This document shows, in pieces, positions 36,411 to 44,993 of a stretch of DNA of 64,000 nucleotides. Position 1 is the first letter of the stretch; every line of letters starts with the position of its first letter. Under the pieces are notes generated by a model, which had not been told where the DNA came from, ran no database searches, and was given only the letters and a program-made list of their open reading frames with translations. Source of the stretch: Flavobacteriales bacterium (GTDB lineage Bacteria; Bacteroidota; Bacteroidia; Flavobacteriales_F; PHOS-HE28); the NCBI GenBank assembly GCA_016705955.1, contig JADJKO010000001.1:248001-312000 (forward strand), written 5' to 3'. Both the position numbers and the translations under genes were made by a program.

Positions 36411-37172
36411 ATGAAACTGATCTCGTTCAACGTCAACGGCATTCGTGCCAGTGTGGGCAAGGGCCTCCACGACACGCTTCGGCAACTCAACGCCGACATC
36501 ATCTGCTTCCAGGAAACGAAGGCCACGCCCGAACAGGTGGCCGAGGCGCTGAAGGCCGTGGATGGCTACCACGTGAACGCCTACGGTGCGGTGAAGCTCG
36601 GCTACAGTGGAACCGCGATCGTGAGCAAGGAGAAACCCGCGAGTGTTGCGTTCGGCATCGGCATGAAGGGACACGATGATGAAGGCCGCGTGGTCACCGC
36701 AACATACAAGGACATGGTGGTGGTGTGCGTGTACACACCGAACAGCGGCGAAGGCATGAAACGCTTGGCGTACCGTGGGGAGTGGGATGCGGCGTTCAAA
36801 GGATACGTGAGCAAATTGGCCAAAGGCAAGTTGCCGGTCATTGTCACCGGTGATCTGAATGTGGCCTTCCAGCCCATCGACATCGCGCGGCCCAAGGACA
36901 ACTACAACAAGACCAGCGGCTACACACAAAAGGAGATCGACGGCATGGCCACCCTACAAGGCGCTGGTTTTGTGGACACCTTCCGGCATTTCAACCCCAA
37001 TGAGGTGAAGTACAGTTGGTGGAGCCAACGCTTCGGGGCGCGCGCTCGGAACGTGGGTTGGCGCATCGATTACGTGCTCGTCACCAAAGGCTTCGAGAAG
37101 GAAGTGAAGGACGCCTTCATCCTGAACGAAGTGTTGGGTAGCGATCATTGCCCCGTGGGGATCGAATGGTAG
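36411..37172 (+). CDS. xth: Exodeoxyribonuclease III
   Basis: This 253-residue DNA-repair enzyme is an AP endonuclease and 3'-5' exonuclease acting on abasic and blocked ends. All family motifs are present: KLISFNVNGIRA at the start, ICFQETKA (metal-binding Glu), YTPNSG, VTGDLNVAF, WRIDYVLVT and GSDHCPVGIE at the end. The length fits XthA. The start at MKLISFN is standard; the upstream in-frame sequence reads into the divergent promoter region. Confidence 0.96.
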   Translation: MKLISFNVNGIRASVGKGLHDTLRQLNADIICFQETKATPEQVAEALKAVDGYHVNAYGAVKLGYSGTAIVSKEKPASVAFGIGMKGHDDEGRVVTATYKDMVVVCVYTPNSGEGMKRLAYRGEWDAAFKGYVSKLAKGKLPVIVTGDLNVAFQPIDIARPKDNYNKTSGYTQKEIDGMATLQGAGFVDTFRHFNPNEVKYSWWSQRFGARARNVGWRIDYVLVTKGFEKEVKDAFILNEVLGSDHCPVGIEW

Positions 37173-37238
37173 GACCGTGGTGTCATTCCGGGCTTGACCC
37201 GGAATCTCGTGAATGCCATCAACAAACAATCCTTTCAA

Positions 37239-37649
37239 ATGAAGAACCTGCTGAGACTGGAGGAACTGGCGCAGTTACTCATCTGCGTAGTAGCGTTGAT
37301 CATCAACGATGTTCCGTGGTGGGTGTACCCGATCCTACTTCTGGGACCGGATATCGGAATGCTGGGTTACCTCGTCAACTCGCGCTTCGGAGCGGTGACT
37401 TACAACGCTTTGCATCATAAAGGGATTGCGATCCTGATGTCCGGAATTGGTGTGGTCCTTGGCATAATGTCCATACACGGCCCTGAATTCCGCGACACGG
37501 ACACGGTTGTGTACATCGCTGCCATCATCCTCTATGGCCATTCCTCCATGGACCGCATCTTCGGTTACGGCCTCAAGTTCGGCGACAACTTCCATCACAC
37601 ACACTTGGGGTGGATCGGGAAGATGAAAGGGAAGGACGGAGCGGAGTAG
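37239..37649 (+). CDS. DUF4260 membrane protein
   Basis: This 136-residue protein has four hydrophobic segments and the DUF4260 phrases LLRLEELAQLL, WWVYPILLLGPDIGMLGY, AVTYNALHHKGIAIL and HSSMDRIFGYGLKF, ending HTHLGWIG. DUF4260 is a small membrane family of unknown function, usually near metabolic genes. The start at MKNLLRLEEL is the family start. It precedes trpG/pabA by 14 bases. Confidence 0.9.
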   Translation: MKNLLRLEELAQLLICVVALIINDVPWWVYPILLLGPDIGMLGYLVNSRFGAVTYNALHHKGIAILMSGIGVVLGIMSIHGPEFRDTDTVVYIAAIILYGHSSMDRIFGYGLKFGDNFHHTHLGWIGKMKGKDGAE

Positions 37650-37663
37650 GGAACCTCTCACCC

Positions 37664-38227
37664 ATGCGCATCCTCCTCCTCGACAACTACGACAGCTTCA
37701 CTTGGAACCTGCATCACCAGTTGGTGGTGCATGCGGAGGTGGATGTGGTGCGCAACGATGCGATCACGGTCGAGGAAGCAGCGCGATATGATCGCATCAT
37801 CCTTTCACCGGGACCTGGTCTTCCATCGGAAGCAGGGATCATGATGGAACTCATCACGAAGCTGATGCCGACGCATCCGATCCTCGGTGTGTGCCTCGGT
37901 TTTCAAGGCATTGTGGAAGCGTGCGGCGGCAAGTTGTTCAATCAACCACGGGTCATGCACGGTGTTGCGGTGAGTTGTTCGCCCGCCGGTCCGTGCGATC
38001 GGCTCTTTGCTGGCCTGCCAGCCAAATTCGATGTCGGGCTATACCACAGTTGGGCTGCTGATCCGCACTCACTCCCTCCTGAACTCCGCGTGACGGCACT
38101 GAGCGACCAAGGTGTGATCATGGCGATCCGGCACACCCGCTATGATGTTCGCGGCGTGCAGTTCCATCCCGAGAGCGTACTCACACCTCTCGGAGGTGCC
38201 ATCATCAAGAACTGGTTGTCGGACTGA
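37664..38227 (+). CDS. Glutamine amidotransferase of anthranilate / aminodeoxychorismate synthase
   Basis: This 187-residue class-I glutaminase subunit hydrolyses glutamine and passes ammonia to TrpE or PabB. The catalytic Cys is in GVCLGFQ, and His and Glu in VQFHPES. The start is MRILLLDNYDSFTWNL and the motif ILSPGPGLP is conserved. No trpE or pabB is nearby, so TrpG and PabA cannot be told apart here. The lone location suits a PabA or amphibolic subunit. Confidence 0.93.
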   Translation: MRILLLDNYDSFTWNLHHQLVVHAEVDVVRNDAITVEEAARYDRIILSPGPGLPSEAGIMMELITKLMPTHPILGVCLGFQGIVEACGGKLFNQPRVMHGVAVSCSPAGPCDRLFAGLPAKFDVGLYHSWAADPHSLPPELRVTALSDQGVIMAIRHTRYDVRGVQFHPESVLTPLGGAIIKNWLSD

Positions 38228-38233
38228 TCGTCC

Positions 38234-38612
38234 TCAGCGCATGGCGATGCCGCTGATCTCCAGGTTCACGCCGCGTGGCAATTCCTTCACGCCGACCATT
38301 TCGCGTGCCGGCACATCGCCCTTGAAGTAGGTCTGGTAGATCCGGCTGATCTCCGCGTAGTACTGCATCTTGGTGGTGTATACCGTACACTTCACCAAAT
38401 GGTCATAGGTCAATCCAGCGGCTTCGAGGATGCGGCCGAGGTTCTCCATCACCAAGGTGGTCTCCTCCACAATGTTCTCGATCCGTAATGTGCGGGTACC
38501 GGTGATCTGTGCGATCTGTCCGCTGATGAAAATGTAGGGACCTGCTTCGACCGCAGGTGTATAAGGAACGGGGATCTTTCGGCGCTTCGCCAATATGGAT
38601 GGTCTTCTTCAT
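38234..38612 (-). CDS. RidA-family (YjgF/YER057c/UK114) protein, probable frameshift near start
   Basis: This is an enamine/imine deaminase-like protein. The frame ending at 38234 reads IPVPYTPAVEAGPYIFISGQ, NLGRILEAAGL and VKCTVYTTKM, a complete RidA core. A second frame from an ATG at 38612 reads MKKTIHIGEAPK, the standard RidA beginning. One surplus base near 38576 (CCGAAAGATCCC where CCGAAAATCCC-like spacing is expected) separates them. Without correction the only start in the main frame is TTG at 38593. It is convergent with trpG/pabA. A minor caveat is that the residue Arg that binds the imine, normally near position 105, lies in VPAREMVGV. Confidence 0.85.
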
Positions 38613-38799
38613 GAGCTACGGATGTCCGTGGGCCTGTATGCACACGCAGGGCGAAGATGCACAGGAATGGACGCACGCACAAATGGATCCATGAATGAGT
38701 GCGATCATCACACGCATTCAGCGCGGCATGATCGCACATCGGTTCACCGCAATGGGCGAGAGGAGTGAATGCGGCTCAAGACCTTCCTTCAAATTTTCG

Positions 38800-38807
38800 T
38801 ACCTTGC
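38800..38807 (+). promoter_or_regulatory. Possible -7 element TACCTTGC before the RRM gene
   Basis: Near match to TAnnTTTG. It would give a 5' leader of about 85 nt before the ATG at 38901, long for this genome. Confidence 0.35.
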
Positions 38808-38900
38808 GCTTCAAGTTCAATTGTGTCGCTCTTGGGGCCGTTCGGTCCAACCCGATGTGGTTAGTGGCGCATCCGTATTCACCTCTTAATACCTGAGCAC

Positions 38901-39149
38901 ATGAATATTTTCGTGGGTCATTTGAATAATGCCATCACCGAACTGCATCTCGAACTCCTTTTCGGCCACTTCGGCGAAGTGGAACGTGCCACAGTGATCC
39001 GTGATCGGGTGACCGGTGACACCAAGAAGTTCGGATTCGTTGAAATGCAGGACTCCAATGCCGCTCACGTGGCCATCAGCAAATTGAACGGCGCGCAATT
39101 GGAGGGCGCACGCCTCTTGGTGAAGCCTTCGAATACGGAGCGCAACTAG
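38901..39149 (+). CDS. RNA-recognition-motif (RRM) protein
   Basis: This 82-residue protein is a single RRM: RNP2 is IFVGHLN and RNP1 is KKFGFVEM. The order beta-alpha-beta-beta-alpha-beta is complete (LHLELLFGHFGEVERATVIRD, AHVAISKLNGAQLEGARLLV). Small stand-alone RRM proteins of this type are typical of Bacteroidota and cyanobacteria and bind A/U-rich RNA, affecting stability or translation. The first residues MNIFVG fix the start. The long, AU-richer leader could allow autoregulation. Confidence 0.93.
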   Translation: MNIFVGHLNNAITELHLELLFGHFGEVERATVIRDRVTGDTKKFGFVEMQDSNAAHVAISKLNGAQLEGARLLVKPSNTERN

Positions 39150-39153
39150 CTCC

Positions 39154-39573
39154 TCAGGGTTCGGTGCGCAAGCCGGCATCCTGCCAGCCCACGATCCCTG
39201 CCAGCATGTAATACACCTTGGTGAAGCCCAGCGCTACCGCGCTTTTGGCGGCCATGAGGCTTGCCGGGCACTCCGGACTATAACAGTAGAAGACCAAGGT
39301 GGTGCTGGGATCCGTCGGTAGTTTCTCGGCGCTCACCTCGTCGTACGCGATCAGGATCGCACCCGGGACGTGTGCTTCGTCGTGCATGTAATCCTCGTTG
39401 CAGTCGTACACCACCACATCCGGTTTCCCGATCAGTTCCTGCACCTGCGCAGGTGTGAGGTCCTGGACCGGATCCCCTGCCTTGCCCACGGTGAGGACCT
39501 CATTGACCTCCGCTTGCGCCAAGCAAGTACCGGCGGTGAACATCAGAGTCATTATCAATACGGTGGATCGCAT
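39154..39573 (-). CDS. Exported rhodanese-domain protein
   Basis: This 139-residue protein has a signal peptide at 1-19 (TVLIMTLMFTAGTCLAQ). The rhodanese domain spans 36-139: LTPAQVQELIGKPDVVVYD, HVPGAILIAYDEV, catalytic-loop Cys in VFYCYSPECPAS and AGIVGWQDAG. It may transfer or reduce sulfur in the periplasm. The start lies inside the truncated DUF2461 gene, which overlaps it by 74 bases. Confidence 0.88.
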   Translation of the reverse strand: MRSTVLIMTLMFTAGTCLAQAEVNEVLTVGKAGDPVQDLTPAQVQELIGKPDVVVYDCNEDYMHDEAHVPGAILIAYDEVSAEKLPTDPSTTLVFYCYSPECPASLMAAKSAVALGFTKVYYMLAGIVGWQDAGLRTEP

Positions 39574-40186
39574 GTGCTTGGTACACGAAACCGGGTGCAA
39601 GAACGTCCTTGTCGGTGAACGCATGGCGAAGGATGAATTGCTTGCGCCGCAGGAGATCCAGCGCGGGGTGGTCCTTCGCGTAGCCGCGCGGTGCCGAACC
39701 CAGTTGGGCGCCGTCGAGTCCACCGAAATGGCTCTTGATCGCCTTGGAACCGAGCAGCTTCCTCCATGCGCCATGGTCCTGATCGATGTCCGCACGGATG
39801 CGCTTCAGGTCGTCGGGTTCCGGCCCGAAGAAGCCGCACGCAATGACGCTGTTCCCGGGTTGGATCTTGAAGAAGTAGCCGCCACGCAATTCGGGTTTCA
39901 CACGGCCCAGGCTGCCCATGAAATTGGTCTTGTAGGGTGGCTTGTCCTTGTGGAAGCGCTGATCATTGTAGATCCGCATCAGGCTCTCCTTGCCGGACTC
40001 TGTGGAGATCCGGTCATGGCGCTTCATGCGCACGATCAGCGCATCAGCGAACGCTTCCGCCTTCTCCTTCGCCACCAGGTAGCGCGGCTTGTTCGCGTTG
40101 AACCAGTCGCGATCGTTGTGCTTTTCCAGATCGGAGAGGAAGGCGAGTGTGGCGCGATCGATGGTGGACTTGGACGCGGTTGCCAT
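39500..40186 (-). CDS. DUF2461 (TIGR02453) protein, C-terminal truncated
   Basis: This 228-residue frame has a standard DUF2461 beginning (STIDRATLAFLSDLEKHNDRDWF, ESLMRIYNDQRFHKDKPPYKTNF, GGYFFKIQPG). It keeps the family up to LLRRKQFILRHAFTDKDVLAPGF. The family normally goes on for another 30-odd residues; here it changes abruptly to unrelated sequence (VYQAHAIHRIDND) that reads out of frame through the rhodanese start. A deletion or fusion junction at about 39580 is the simplest reading. It might still fold. The function of the family is unknown. Confidence 0.85.
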   Translation of the reverse strand: MATASKSTIDRATLAFLSDLEKHNDRDWFNANKPRYLVAKEKAEAFADALIVRMKRHDRISTESGKESLMRIYNDQRFHKDKPPYKTNFMGSLGRVKPELRGGYFFKIQPGNSVIACGFFGPEPDDLKRIRADIDQDHGAWRKLLGSKAIKSHFGGLDGAQLGSAPRGYAKDHPALDLLRRKQFILRHAFTDKDVLAPGFVYQAHAIHRIDNDSDVHRRYLLGASGGQ

Positions 40187-40241
40187 GGAACGAAGATCGT
40201 GATCACGTCCGTCTCAGGCGTCAAGGGTCCCGCCTCAGGTA

Positions 40242-41078
40242 CTAGCCCACCCACACGATCCCGGCCTCCTCGATGCGCACCACTCGTTCTTTGTATAGCG
40301 CGCCCAAGGCTTTCTTGAATGCCTTCTTGCTGATGCCGAACTCCGCATGGATCTCCTCTGCGGAACTCTTGTCCGTTAAGGGAAGGAATCCGCCGCCGTT
40401 TTGAAGACGCTTGGCCAGCAGCGCCATGTGGCCATCGATATACTGCCGGTACCCGATCGGCTGCAAGGTGATGTCCAACTTGTTGTCCTCGCGCACGGTC
40501 TTCACATACCCGATGATCCGATCGCCGATGGACACGGGCTTGAAGATCTCGTTCATGTGGATCAACCCTTGGTGCTTGTGGTTGACGATGACCGACATAC
40601 CGAGTTCACTCTTGCTGAAGACCAATAGATCGACCTTGTCACCTTTCTTGACCTCCAGTTCCGTGTTGTCCAGATGATCCTCCACACGCGTGCTACCGAA
40701 CAGGCGATCCTCCTCTTCATCATACCCCACGTACACGATGTACCACCTCCCTTCCTCCATCGCCTTGCGCTGTTCCTCGTGCGGCACCAACAGCGCCGGC
40801 TCGATCCCCCATTCCATGTGCGCACCCGCACCACGAATGGCCTTCACCTTCATCAAGGCGAACTCACCCACCTCCGCTTTCGGTGGTGTGGTGGTGGCGA
40901 TCGGCTTTCCGTCCTTATCGGGATGCACGAACACATGCACGCGGCCGCCTTCATTGGCATCCTTTGGACATTCGTCCCTAGGAAGAAGTACCTCCACCGC
41001 ATCATCATCGCCAAGGACCGATCCGTCCTTGGTGAGGCGCAGGATGCGTAAGGTCTGGGTGCGTCCGATCTTGATCAC
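40242..41078 (-). CDS. CvfB/YitL-like S1 RNA-binding protein
   Basis: This 278-residue protein has tandem S1-like OB folds: ILRLTKDGSVLGDDDAVEVLLPRDEC, then VGEFALMKVKAIRGAGAHMEWG and VDLLVFSKSELGMSVIVNHKHQGLIHMNEIF, followed by a winged-helix end (LPLTDKSSAEEIHAEFGISKKAFKKAL). This is the order of CvfB, an RNA-binding virulence regulator in Staphylococcus. In Bacteroidota the targets are unknown. The start MIKIGRTQTLRIL is a normal family start. Confidence 0.9.
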   Translation of the reverse strand: MIKIGRTQTLRILRLTKDGSVLGDDDAVEVLLPRDECPKDANEGGRVHVFVHPDKDGKPIATTTPPKAEVGEFALMKVKAIRGAGAHMEWGIEPALLVPHEEQRKAMEEGRWYIVYVGYDEEEDRLFGSTRVEDHLDNTELEVKKGDKVDLLVFSKSELGMSVIVNHKHQGLIHMNEIFKPVSIGDRIIGYVKTVREDNKLDITLQPIGYRQYIDGHMALLAKRLQNGGGFLPLTDKSSAEEIHAEFGISKKAFKKALGALYKERVVRIEEAGIVWVG

Positions 41079-41150
41079 AAGGCCGCCAAGGTAGACCCGG
41101 CGTGCCCGATGAGCTTTTCGGATCCTCTCCGTGCGGGCTGTGCTTCACGC

Positions 41151-41570
41151 TCACCGGAACACCATCACCGCCAATACCACAATGCCCAGCGCGGTGAGCA
41201 GGATCAGTCGGCCCAACGGTACCATGGCTTTCATGTGCGCTTCGGCATCACCCTTCCGGGCCTTCCGGGCCTTGCTCGAGAGCACACCGAGCAGTCCGCT
41301 GAGGACAATGAAGAGGATCAGTTTCGTGATCAGTAAGGGTTGCTCTCCCAGTGAGGCCCAATAGGGCGTCATCAAATAGAGTCCTGTGATCAACAGGACG
41401 ACAATGCCGATCTGTCCCATGCGTAGGATCGCTGTGGCATTCAACATGAACTCGCGCCCCTTTGCCGGTTCCAGTTTCGAGCCGGCGATGCCCAGGAACA
41501 GCATCGCGAAACTGGTGCCCAGCCCCATGGCGAGGCCGATGAAATGGAGAATGAGCATGGATTCCCTCAT
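41151..41570 (-). CDS. Small integral membrane protein, four helices
   Basis: This 139-residue protein has hydrophobic helices at 5-25 (MLILHFIGLAMGLGTSFAMLF), 52-70 (GQIGIVVLLITGLYLM), 81-98 (LITKLILFIVLSGLLG) and 120-137. A His in the first helix and the phrase GTSFAMLFLGIAGSKLEP recall the DUF2269/CopD-like families, but no firm match is possible by eye. Function unknown. Confidence 0.75.
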   Translation of the reverse strand: MRESMLILHFIGLAMGLGTSFAMLFLGIAGSKLEPAKGREFMLNATAILRMGQIGIVVLLITGLYLMTPYWASLGEQPLLITKLILFIVLSGLLGVLSSKARKARKGDAEAHMKAMVPLGRLILLTALGIVVLAVMVFR

Positions 41571-41630
41571 GGTCGTTCGGGTTGGTTAGTGATCACCAAG
41601 CTACCAAAACCGCCAAGAAATGAAAGCGGA

Positions 41631-42140
41631 TCACCACGTACCCGCGTAGTCCATCGGTACGGTACTGATGGATGTGAGGTATCCGTACCGCAGGTTGTTC
41701 AATTGCCGGATGTGGTGCAGGTCATGCGCCACCCAGTTCGTGAGCAAGAGGTCGCAATTCACCGGGCCCACTTTCGGGTGCATGAACGCATTGCTCCATG
41801 GTGGATCCTTCAATCCGCTCAACCATGCCACTGAGGCCTCGCGCTCAAGAATGAATTTCTTCAACACCGCATCGAAGTCCTGCGCCATGTACTTCCGCTC
41901 GCTCACCCACGCCGGTGGATCGATCTTCACGAACGGGATTTCCGGTGTTTCCAATACGCTCTTGAGCCGCGCACGAAAATCCTCGCGTTCCTCGTCGTGC
42001 AGATGGCAGATGATCTCCAATGCGCACCATTTCTCCGGGGCGGGTTTCCAACGGAACTGGTCCGGCGTGAGTCCGCTTAGCATGGCGCGGAACACATCGC
42101 CTTGCAAAGCGAGTTGGGTGGTGAGGAGGATGCGGTCCAT
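41631..42140 (-). CDS. DinB-family protein
   Basis: This 169-residue four-helix DinB/YfiT-like metalloprotein has candidate metal ligands His in EIICHLHDEE and the His pair in NWVAHDLHHIRQL. Such proteins are putative thiol transferases or hydrolases. The start MDRILLTTQLAL fits. The gene follows the methyltransferase gene closely (27 bp). Confidence 0.88.
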   Translation of the reverse strand: MDRILLTTQLALQGDVFRAMLSGLTPDQFRWKPAPEKWCALEIICHLHDEEREDFRARLKSVLETPEIPFVKIDPPAWVSERKYMAQDFDAVLKKFILEREASVAWLSGLKDPPWSNAFMHPKVGPVNCDLLLTNWVAHDLHHIRQLNNLRYGYLTSISTVPMDYAGTW

Positions 42141-42167
42141 GTGTCGAAGATCGTCGATCAGCGGTGA

Positions 42168-42954
42168 TCATGCCACCGCTTTCACGAACAGGTAGTCCCC
42201 ACCGTCATGCTCCGCCGCTTGCCTGATCGTTTGCCATTCGCCGCTGGCGATGCCCCGCTCCAATCGTTCGAGTCCGCTTTGCAGTTCGCGTTCATCGGAT
42301 AGCGCCGCGAACGTGGAAATGCCACTGCGGAATTCCGGATCGAGGTACGCGTGATGGGTCATCCTTGGCGGAGTAGAGGAAGAGGTCCTGAAGATCGGGG
42401 CGCACGCTGTATGGCTCGTGTGCGATGTCGGTGAACCCGGCGGTAGTGAGTGCCGCATCGGTGGTGCGGGCATCCGGCATCACGGTACACGAACGCGCCA
42501 TGATGCTCGGGAAGTAGTGACAGAGCCAGTACCGCCGCATCTGTTCCGGCGTGGAGGTAAGGATGATGATCGGCGCGCCGGGTTTGAGCACGCGGTGTGC
42601 TTCGCGAAGGCCCTGCGTCATGTCCGCCCAATGGTGCGTGGTCAGGGTAGCGACGGCGCCATCGAAGTAGGCGTCATGGAAAGGTAGGGCTTCGGCTTTT
42701 CCATGGACCCACCCGATCCCTTCCGCCTTTGCGCGTGCTTCCGCGAGCATACGATCCGCAGGATCCACGCCGGTGAGTCGAAGGCCCTGCGCGTGAAGAG
42801 CGATGGTGTAGTTGCCGGTGCCGCAACCGATGTCCAATACATGCGCACCTTCGGGTAGTTCGAGCAACGCATGGATGCGTCCCGTCAGGAAGGGATCCGC
42901 GCGGCGCGTGTGGTCATACCCCTTGCCGATGGTATCGTAGCTGGTGTAGCCCAT
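42168..42954 (-). CDS. Class I SAM-dependent methyltransferase, one frameshift
   Basis: The protein starts MGYTSYDTIGKGYDHTRRAD and has the SAM-binding motif VLDIGCGTGNYT, GVDPADRML and VATLTTHHWADM, as in the UbiE/Methyltransf_11 group. The first frame ends in unrelated sequence after LFLYSAK. A second frame supplies a matching C-terminal part: AYLDPEFRSGISTFAAL to GGDYLFVKAVA, stop at 42168. One surplus G (AAGGATG where AAGATG joins the halves) at 42363-42364 explains the break. The repaired protein has about 261 residues. The acceptor substrate is unknown. Confidence 0.87.
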
Positions 42955-43119
42955 GGATGCACGAAGATCCGCGTTCGCGCGATACCACAACCGGAACGCC
43001 GAGGTGAATTCGGACTCCAGGGACCATCACACCACGACGACACACAATTGTTCATCACGCCAACCCGATCGATGTCGTCCACCCATCGGATGCACGGACT
43101 TCGCGGATCGAAACGCACG

Positions 43120-44991
43120 CTAGGTGTTTCCTCCGAGCACGATCAGATCCCGGAAACGCTCCTCGAGATCGAGCAGGTACCCCACATCATTCCGGTCGTC
43201 CTTCTGCGGAAGGTGGGGACCTTGAATGGAGTAGTCGCTGTAACGCAGATCGGATGCTTCGTAGTTCGTCAAGCACCCGGCGTCCACCAGGATCACGCCC
43301 TTGCCGGATCGCGTGGCCCATTCATTCACCTTCGCTGGCAGTACCTGGCCTTGGGGCAGCATGACCACGATGGCCTTCTGCGCGTAATGGAACGCGCCGG
43401 TGAACAAGGCTTCCATCCAGCCGATCGCCCCTCGAACCTCTTTCTCCTCCAGATCACAGAGCACCGGATCCTTCAGGCGCCTGATCGGTACACGGTTCCT
43501 CATCTCATCCCCCGAGCGATAGGACTCCTTCAAGCGATCCAAGTGGAGGAGCGGATCGCAGAACACGACCATGCCCAGGTTGAAATGCTGGCGGACCAGA
43601 TAGCCGTTCTGCACACGGCGGTCAGAACTCGTGCAGTACTGCCAGACCCCGGTGTATTGCTCAGACCCACGGGTCTGGCCGACCCAGGTGGAACAGAATT
43701 GCGCGTGCCGTGGATCCAGATCGCGCTGCGGGAAAAGCATCACGATCGGTTCGTTGTCGTCCACCACCTGTGTGGTACGATCGTGTGCGCGAACGCACAA
43801 ACGATCATCGCCAAGGAATGCAGCGCGCATCGTCGCACGCACATCAATGCCCTTCTCCAGTGAACCCCGCATCACGTGGGATCGCCGCTCCAAGACCGGT
43901 TGTTCATCCACGAGCTTGTGGATCCGACGACGAAGCCGGCTCATCAGGAATTTGTGGGGCGGCCATGCGATGTTGTCGAAGCGGAGGTTCTTGCGCTCCT
44001 CCTCGGTGAAGTGTATGATCACGCGGGGCGCTGACTCCCGGTACGTGAGCAACTGACGATGCAAGCGATCGGAGAACGGCTTCCCATAAGCGAGGCACGC
44101 AAGCTCCAGCACTTCCGCTAGGCTCAACTGTGTAACTCCTTTCGTGGCGAGTGTGCGATCGATCAAGAGCTGGAACGTTCGATGCGCTTCAATGGGTGTG
44201 CGCAATTCGGGATCGCGCTCCACCATGTTCATCGCTGTACGGACCAAGGCCGTGTGTGGATCATACTCCGCCGCGCGACCCGCCGCGCGCATCTCCTCGT
44301 AGAGCGAAGAGAGACCGGGCATCGGACCCATGTAGTGCGGGTACAACTCCGTTCCCTTTGGATCGGCGACGGAGATCGTGTACGGTTGTCCGGATCGATC
44401 GAAGCGGCGATCGGAGGGAAGCGAAAGAAGATCATCGAGCAGGGACTTGAGCTGATCGAGATCCTGCACATGCACAGGCATCACCACGCGATCGAAGGCC
44501 TTGCACAACTCCGCCATCTTCGCGAGGTCGTACCGATCCCGGACATCATAGCCGGGCTCGCGCAACCACGGGCGGATGATGTCCATCCACGGCTTCACAC
44601 CGATCACACCGAGCAGGCCCGCCTCGACAGGCAGCTCGTAGCGGATCTCCTCTTCACGTTTCATCGCCACATGGCCACCGATGTACGCGATCTCCACACC
44701 GTGCTCCATTGCGAAGCGCGCTGCTTCCACCGGCGGCTCATGGACGAATACCGGAACCAGACACCGTCGACCGTTCGCATCCTCGCTCACCATGGCGGTG
44801 GGATGATCCGGTAACTCGGCAAGCCTTTCCATGAAGAGTTGCTTCGCATTCACCGGATACGGAAGCGCGACCACATCATGCATCGAACCCGGTCGGATAT
44901 GCTCCAGCGCGCGGCGCACGAACACCGTGGACGCCAGCGAGAGCGGCTGGTACGGCAGGACGTACAGGTTCCGGTACTGCAGCAGTTCCAT
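43120..44991 (-). CDS. Uncharacterised protein encoded with MoxR ATPase
   Basis: This 623-residue protein has no recognisable domain. It begins MELLQYRNLYVLPYQPLSL, has a charged middle (IIHFTEEERKNLRFDNIAW, MSRLRRRIHKLVDEQPVLER) and an end with VLPAKVNEWATRSGKGVILVDAG and LLDLEERFRDL. No membrane helix or signal peptide is apparent. The start lies two bases after the MoxR stop, so the two are surely co-translated. MoxR ATPases usually act with a vWA partner. I see no MIDAS (DxSxS) motif, so this may be a different partner or target of the ATPase. Confidence 0.85.
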   Translation of the reverse strand: MELLQYRNLYVLPYQPLSLASTVFVRRALEHIRPGSMHDVVALPYPVNAKQLFMERLAELPDHPTAMVSEDANGRRCLVPVFVHEPPVEAARFAMEHGVEIAYIGGHVAMKREEEIRYELPVEAGLLGVIGVKPWMDIIRPWLREPGYDVRDRYDLAKMAELCKAFDRVVMPVHVQDLDQLKSLLDDLLSLPSDRRFDRSGQPYTISVADPKGTELYPHYMGPMPGLSSLYEEMRAAGRAAEYDPHTALVRTAMNMVERDPELRTPIEAHRTFQLLIDRTLATKGVTQLSLAEVLELACLAYGKPFSDRLHRQLLTYRESAPRVIIHFTEEERKNLRFDNIAWPPHKFLMSRLRRRIHKLVDEQPVLERRSHVMRGSLEKGIDVRATMRAAFLGDDRLCVRAHDRTTQVVDDNEPIVMLFPQRDLDPRHAQFCSTWVGQTRGSEQYTGVWQYCTSSDRRVQNGYLVRQHFNLGMVVFCDPLLHLDRLKESYRSGDEMRNRVPIRRLKDPVLCDLEEKEVRGAIGWMEALFTGAFHYAQKAIVVMLPQGQVLPAKVNEWATRSGKGVILVDAGCLTNYEASDLRYSDYSIQGPHLPQKDDRNDVGYLLDLEERFRDLIVLGGNT

Positions 44992-44993
44992 GA

